A stretch of 64,000 nt of DNA, from positions 44,857 to 108,856 of the forward strand of contig NZ_AUFO01000008.1 in assembly GCF_000426545.1 (NCBI RefSeq), given 5' to 3'. A model generated the notes under the pieces. The model had not been told where the DNA came from. It was given only the letters and a program-made list of their open reading frames with translations, and did not search any database. This document shows positions 63,690 through 64,000 of this stretch, piece after piece; position 1 is the stretch's first letter; each line of letters opens with the position of its first letter. Made by a program: the position numbers and the translations under genes. The DNA is from Paenibacillus massiliensis subsp. panacisoli DSM 21345 (GTDB lineage Bacteria; Bacillota; Bacilli; Paenibacillales; Paenibacillaceae).

Positions 63690-64000
63690 CTACTGGTCCT
63701 GTTCAATAAGTTCAATCCATTCGTTGTACTCCATTTGGAGCTTGGCATACTCTTCCCGAAGCTGGCGATGCTCCTCTGCAAGCTTCTCGTTCTGCTCCTG
63801 CTCCAGCTCCCGCTGCACCTGAAGTAATCTCAACTGGTGGGCTGTAAGCTCATAGCGATCGCCTAGCTCCGACAACTGTAGCTGCAGGGCATCTCTGGAA
63901 TGGATAGCTTCTTCACGTGTGTTGATCAATTCCATGCGAGCTTTTTCTGCCTTCTCAGCCTCATGCTCCAGTTGCCTCTTATCCTCAGATACCGCAGCTA
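63690..64000 (-). CDS. C-terminal part of a coiled-coil protein, 5' end outside window
   Basis: The reading frame stays open to the right edge, so only the C-terminal ~102 codons are seen. They form one continuous charged heptad repeat (SEDKRQLEHEAEKAEKARME, LQVQRELEQEQNEKLAEEH), ending EWIELIEQDQ. There is an internal ATG at 63935 but no strong ribosome site, so the true start is probably beyond the window. The family is not recognisable from this segment. Confidence 0.65.
   Translation of the reverse strand, partial: AAVSEDKRQLEHEAEKAEKARMELINTREEAIHSRDALQLQLSELGDRYELTAHQLRLLQVQRELEQEQNEKLAEEHRQLREEYAKLQMEYNEWIELIEQDQ

Noticed and set aside
686..63935. tRNA or rRNA genes anywhere in the window
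   Set aside because: I saw no cloverleaf-like or rRNA-like segments; a tRNAscan-SE run would settle it.

Overview
The window is chromosomal DNA of a spore-forming, low-to-mid GC Firmicute, most probably Paenibacillus or a close relative. The evidence is the sporulation gene content (spoVR, prkA, ytxC, a gamma-type SASP with a sigma-G promoter, two CotF-like coat proteins, a Spo0E-type phosphatase, abrB with a 0A box), strong AGGAGG ribosome sites, T-box and S-box leaders, and Bacillus-like gene orders (ytxC-thrS, metI-metC, alaR-alaT, mutS2-yshE). No rRNA, tRNA, prophage or complete insertion sequence was seen.

Layout. 1-2.6 kb: a spoVR gene lacking its 5' end, then glycerol dehydrogenase. 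2.8-10.1 kb: an export operon (TolC-like protein, HlyD/MacA adaptor, ABC ATPase, FtsX/MacB permease) behind an OmpR-type two-component pair. 10.2-18.3 kb: LacI regulator, PrkA kinase, a DUF2161 PD-(D/E)XK protein overlapping an aminotransferase tail to tail, a ComA-like orphan response regulator, a membrane coiled-coil protein plus phosphodiester glycosidase pair, and abrB. 18.6-24.2 kb: trmL, serC, a GSI-beta type glnA flanked on both sides by a shared ATGTCAG motif, aroF, and a small hydrophilic protein. 24.3-25.9 kb: an ABC-F ATPase.

26.1-27.2 kb is the least ordinary stretch. It holds a six-repeat type I-C CRISPR array with a recognisable leader but no cas genes, lying between two inverted copies of a ~145-bp repeat. 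27.2-36 kb: ispH, a two-component pair next to an HtrA protease, SASP, a 3D-domain protein, and thrS with a T-box whose specifier reads ACC (Thr), then ytxC. 37-41.9 kb: a K+/H+ antiporter pair (khtT-khtU), a YitT protein, and mqnC of the futalosine menaquinone route. 42-47 kb: the methionine operon metA-metI-metC under an S-box riboswitch, divergent from corA, whose ~260-nt leader contains a possible 42-codon upstream ORF. 47-64 kb: housekeeping and small genes (HRDC protein, ROK kinase, MOSC protein, 5'-3' exonuclease, ArsC/Spx-like protein, an RluA synthase with a (Asn-Ser)9 microsatellite tail, cobalamin adenosyltransferase, alaR-alaT, coat proteins, an FAD oxidoreductase, an MFS transporter, mutS2-yshE, a holin-like membrane protein) and the 3' end of a coiled-coil gene cut by the right edge.

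Most genes are typical of the genus. The items most worth a second look are the cas-less CRISPR array inside inverted repeats, the structured corA leader, the ATGTCAG motif around glnA, the TolC-like exporter in a presumably monoderm cell, and the spoVR truncation at the left edge.
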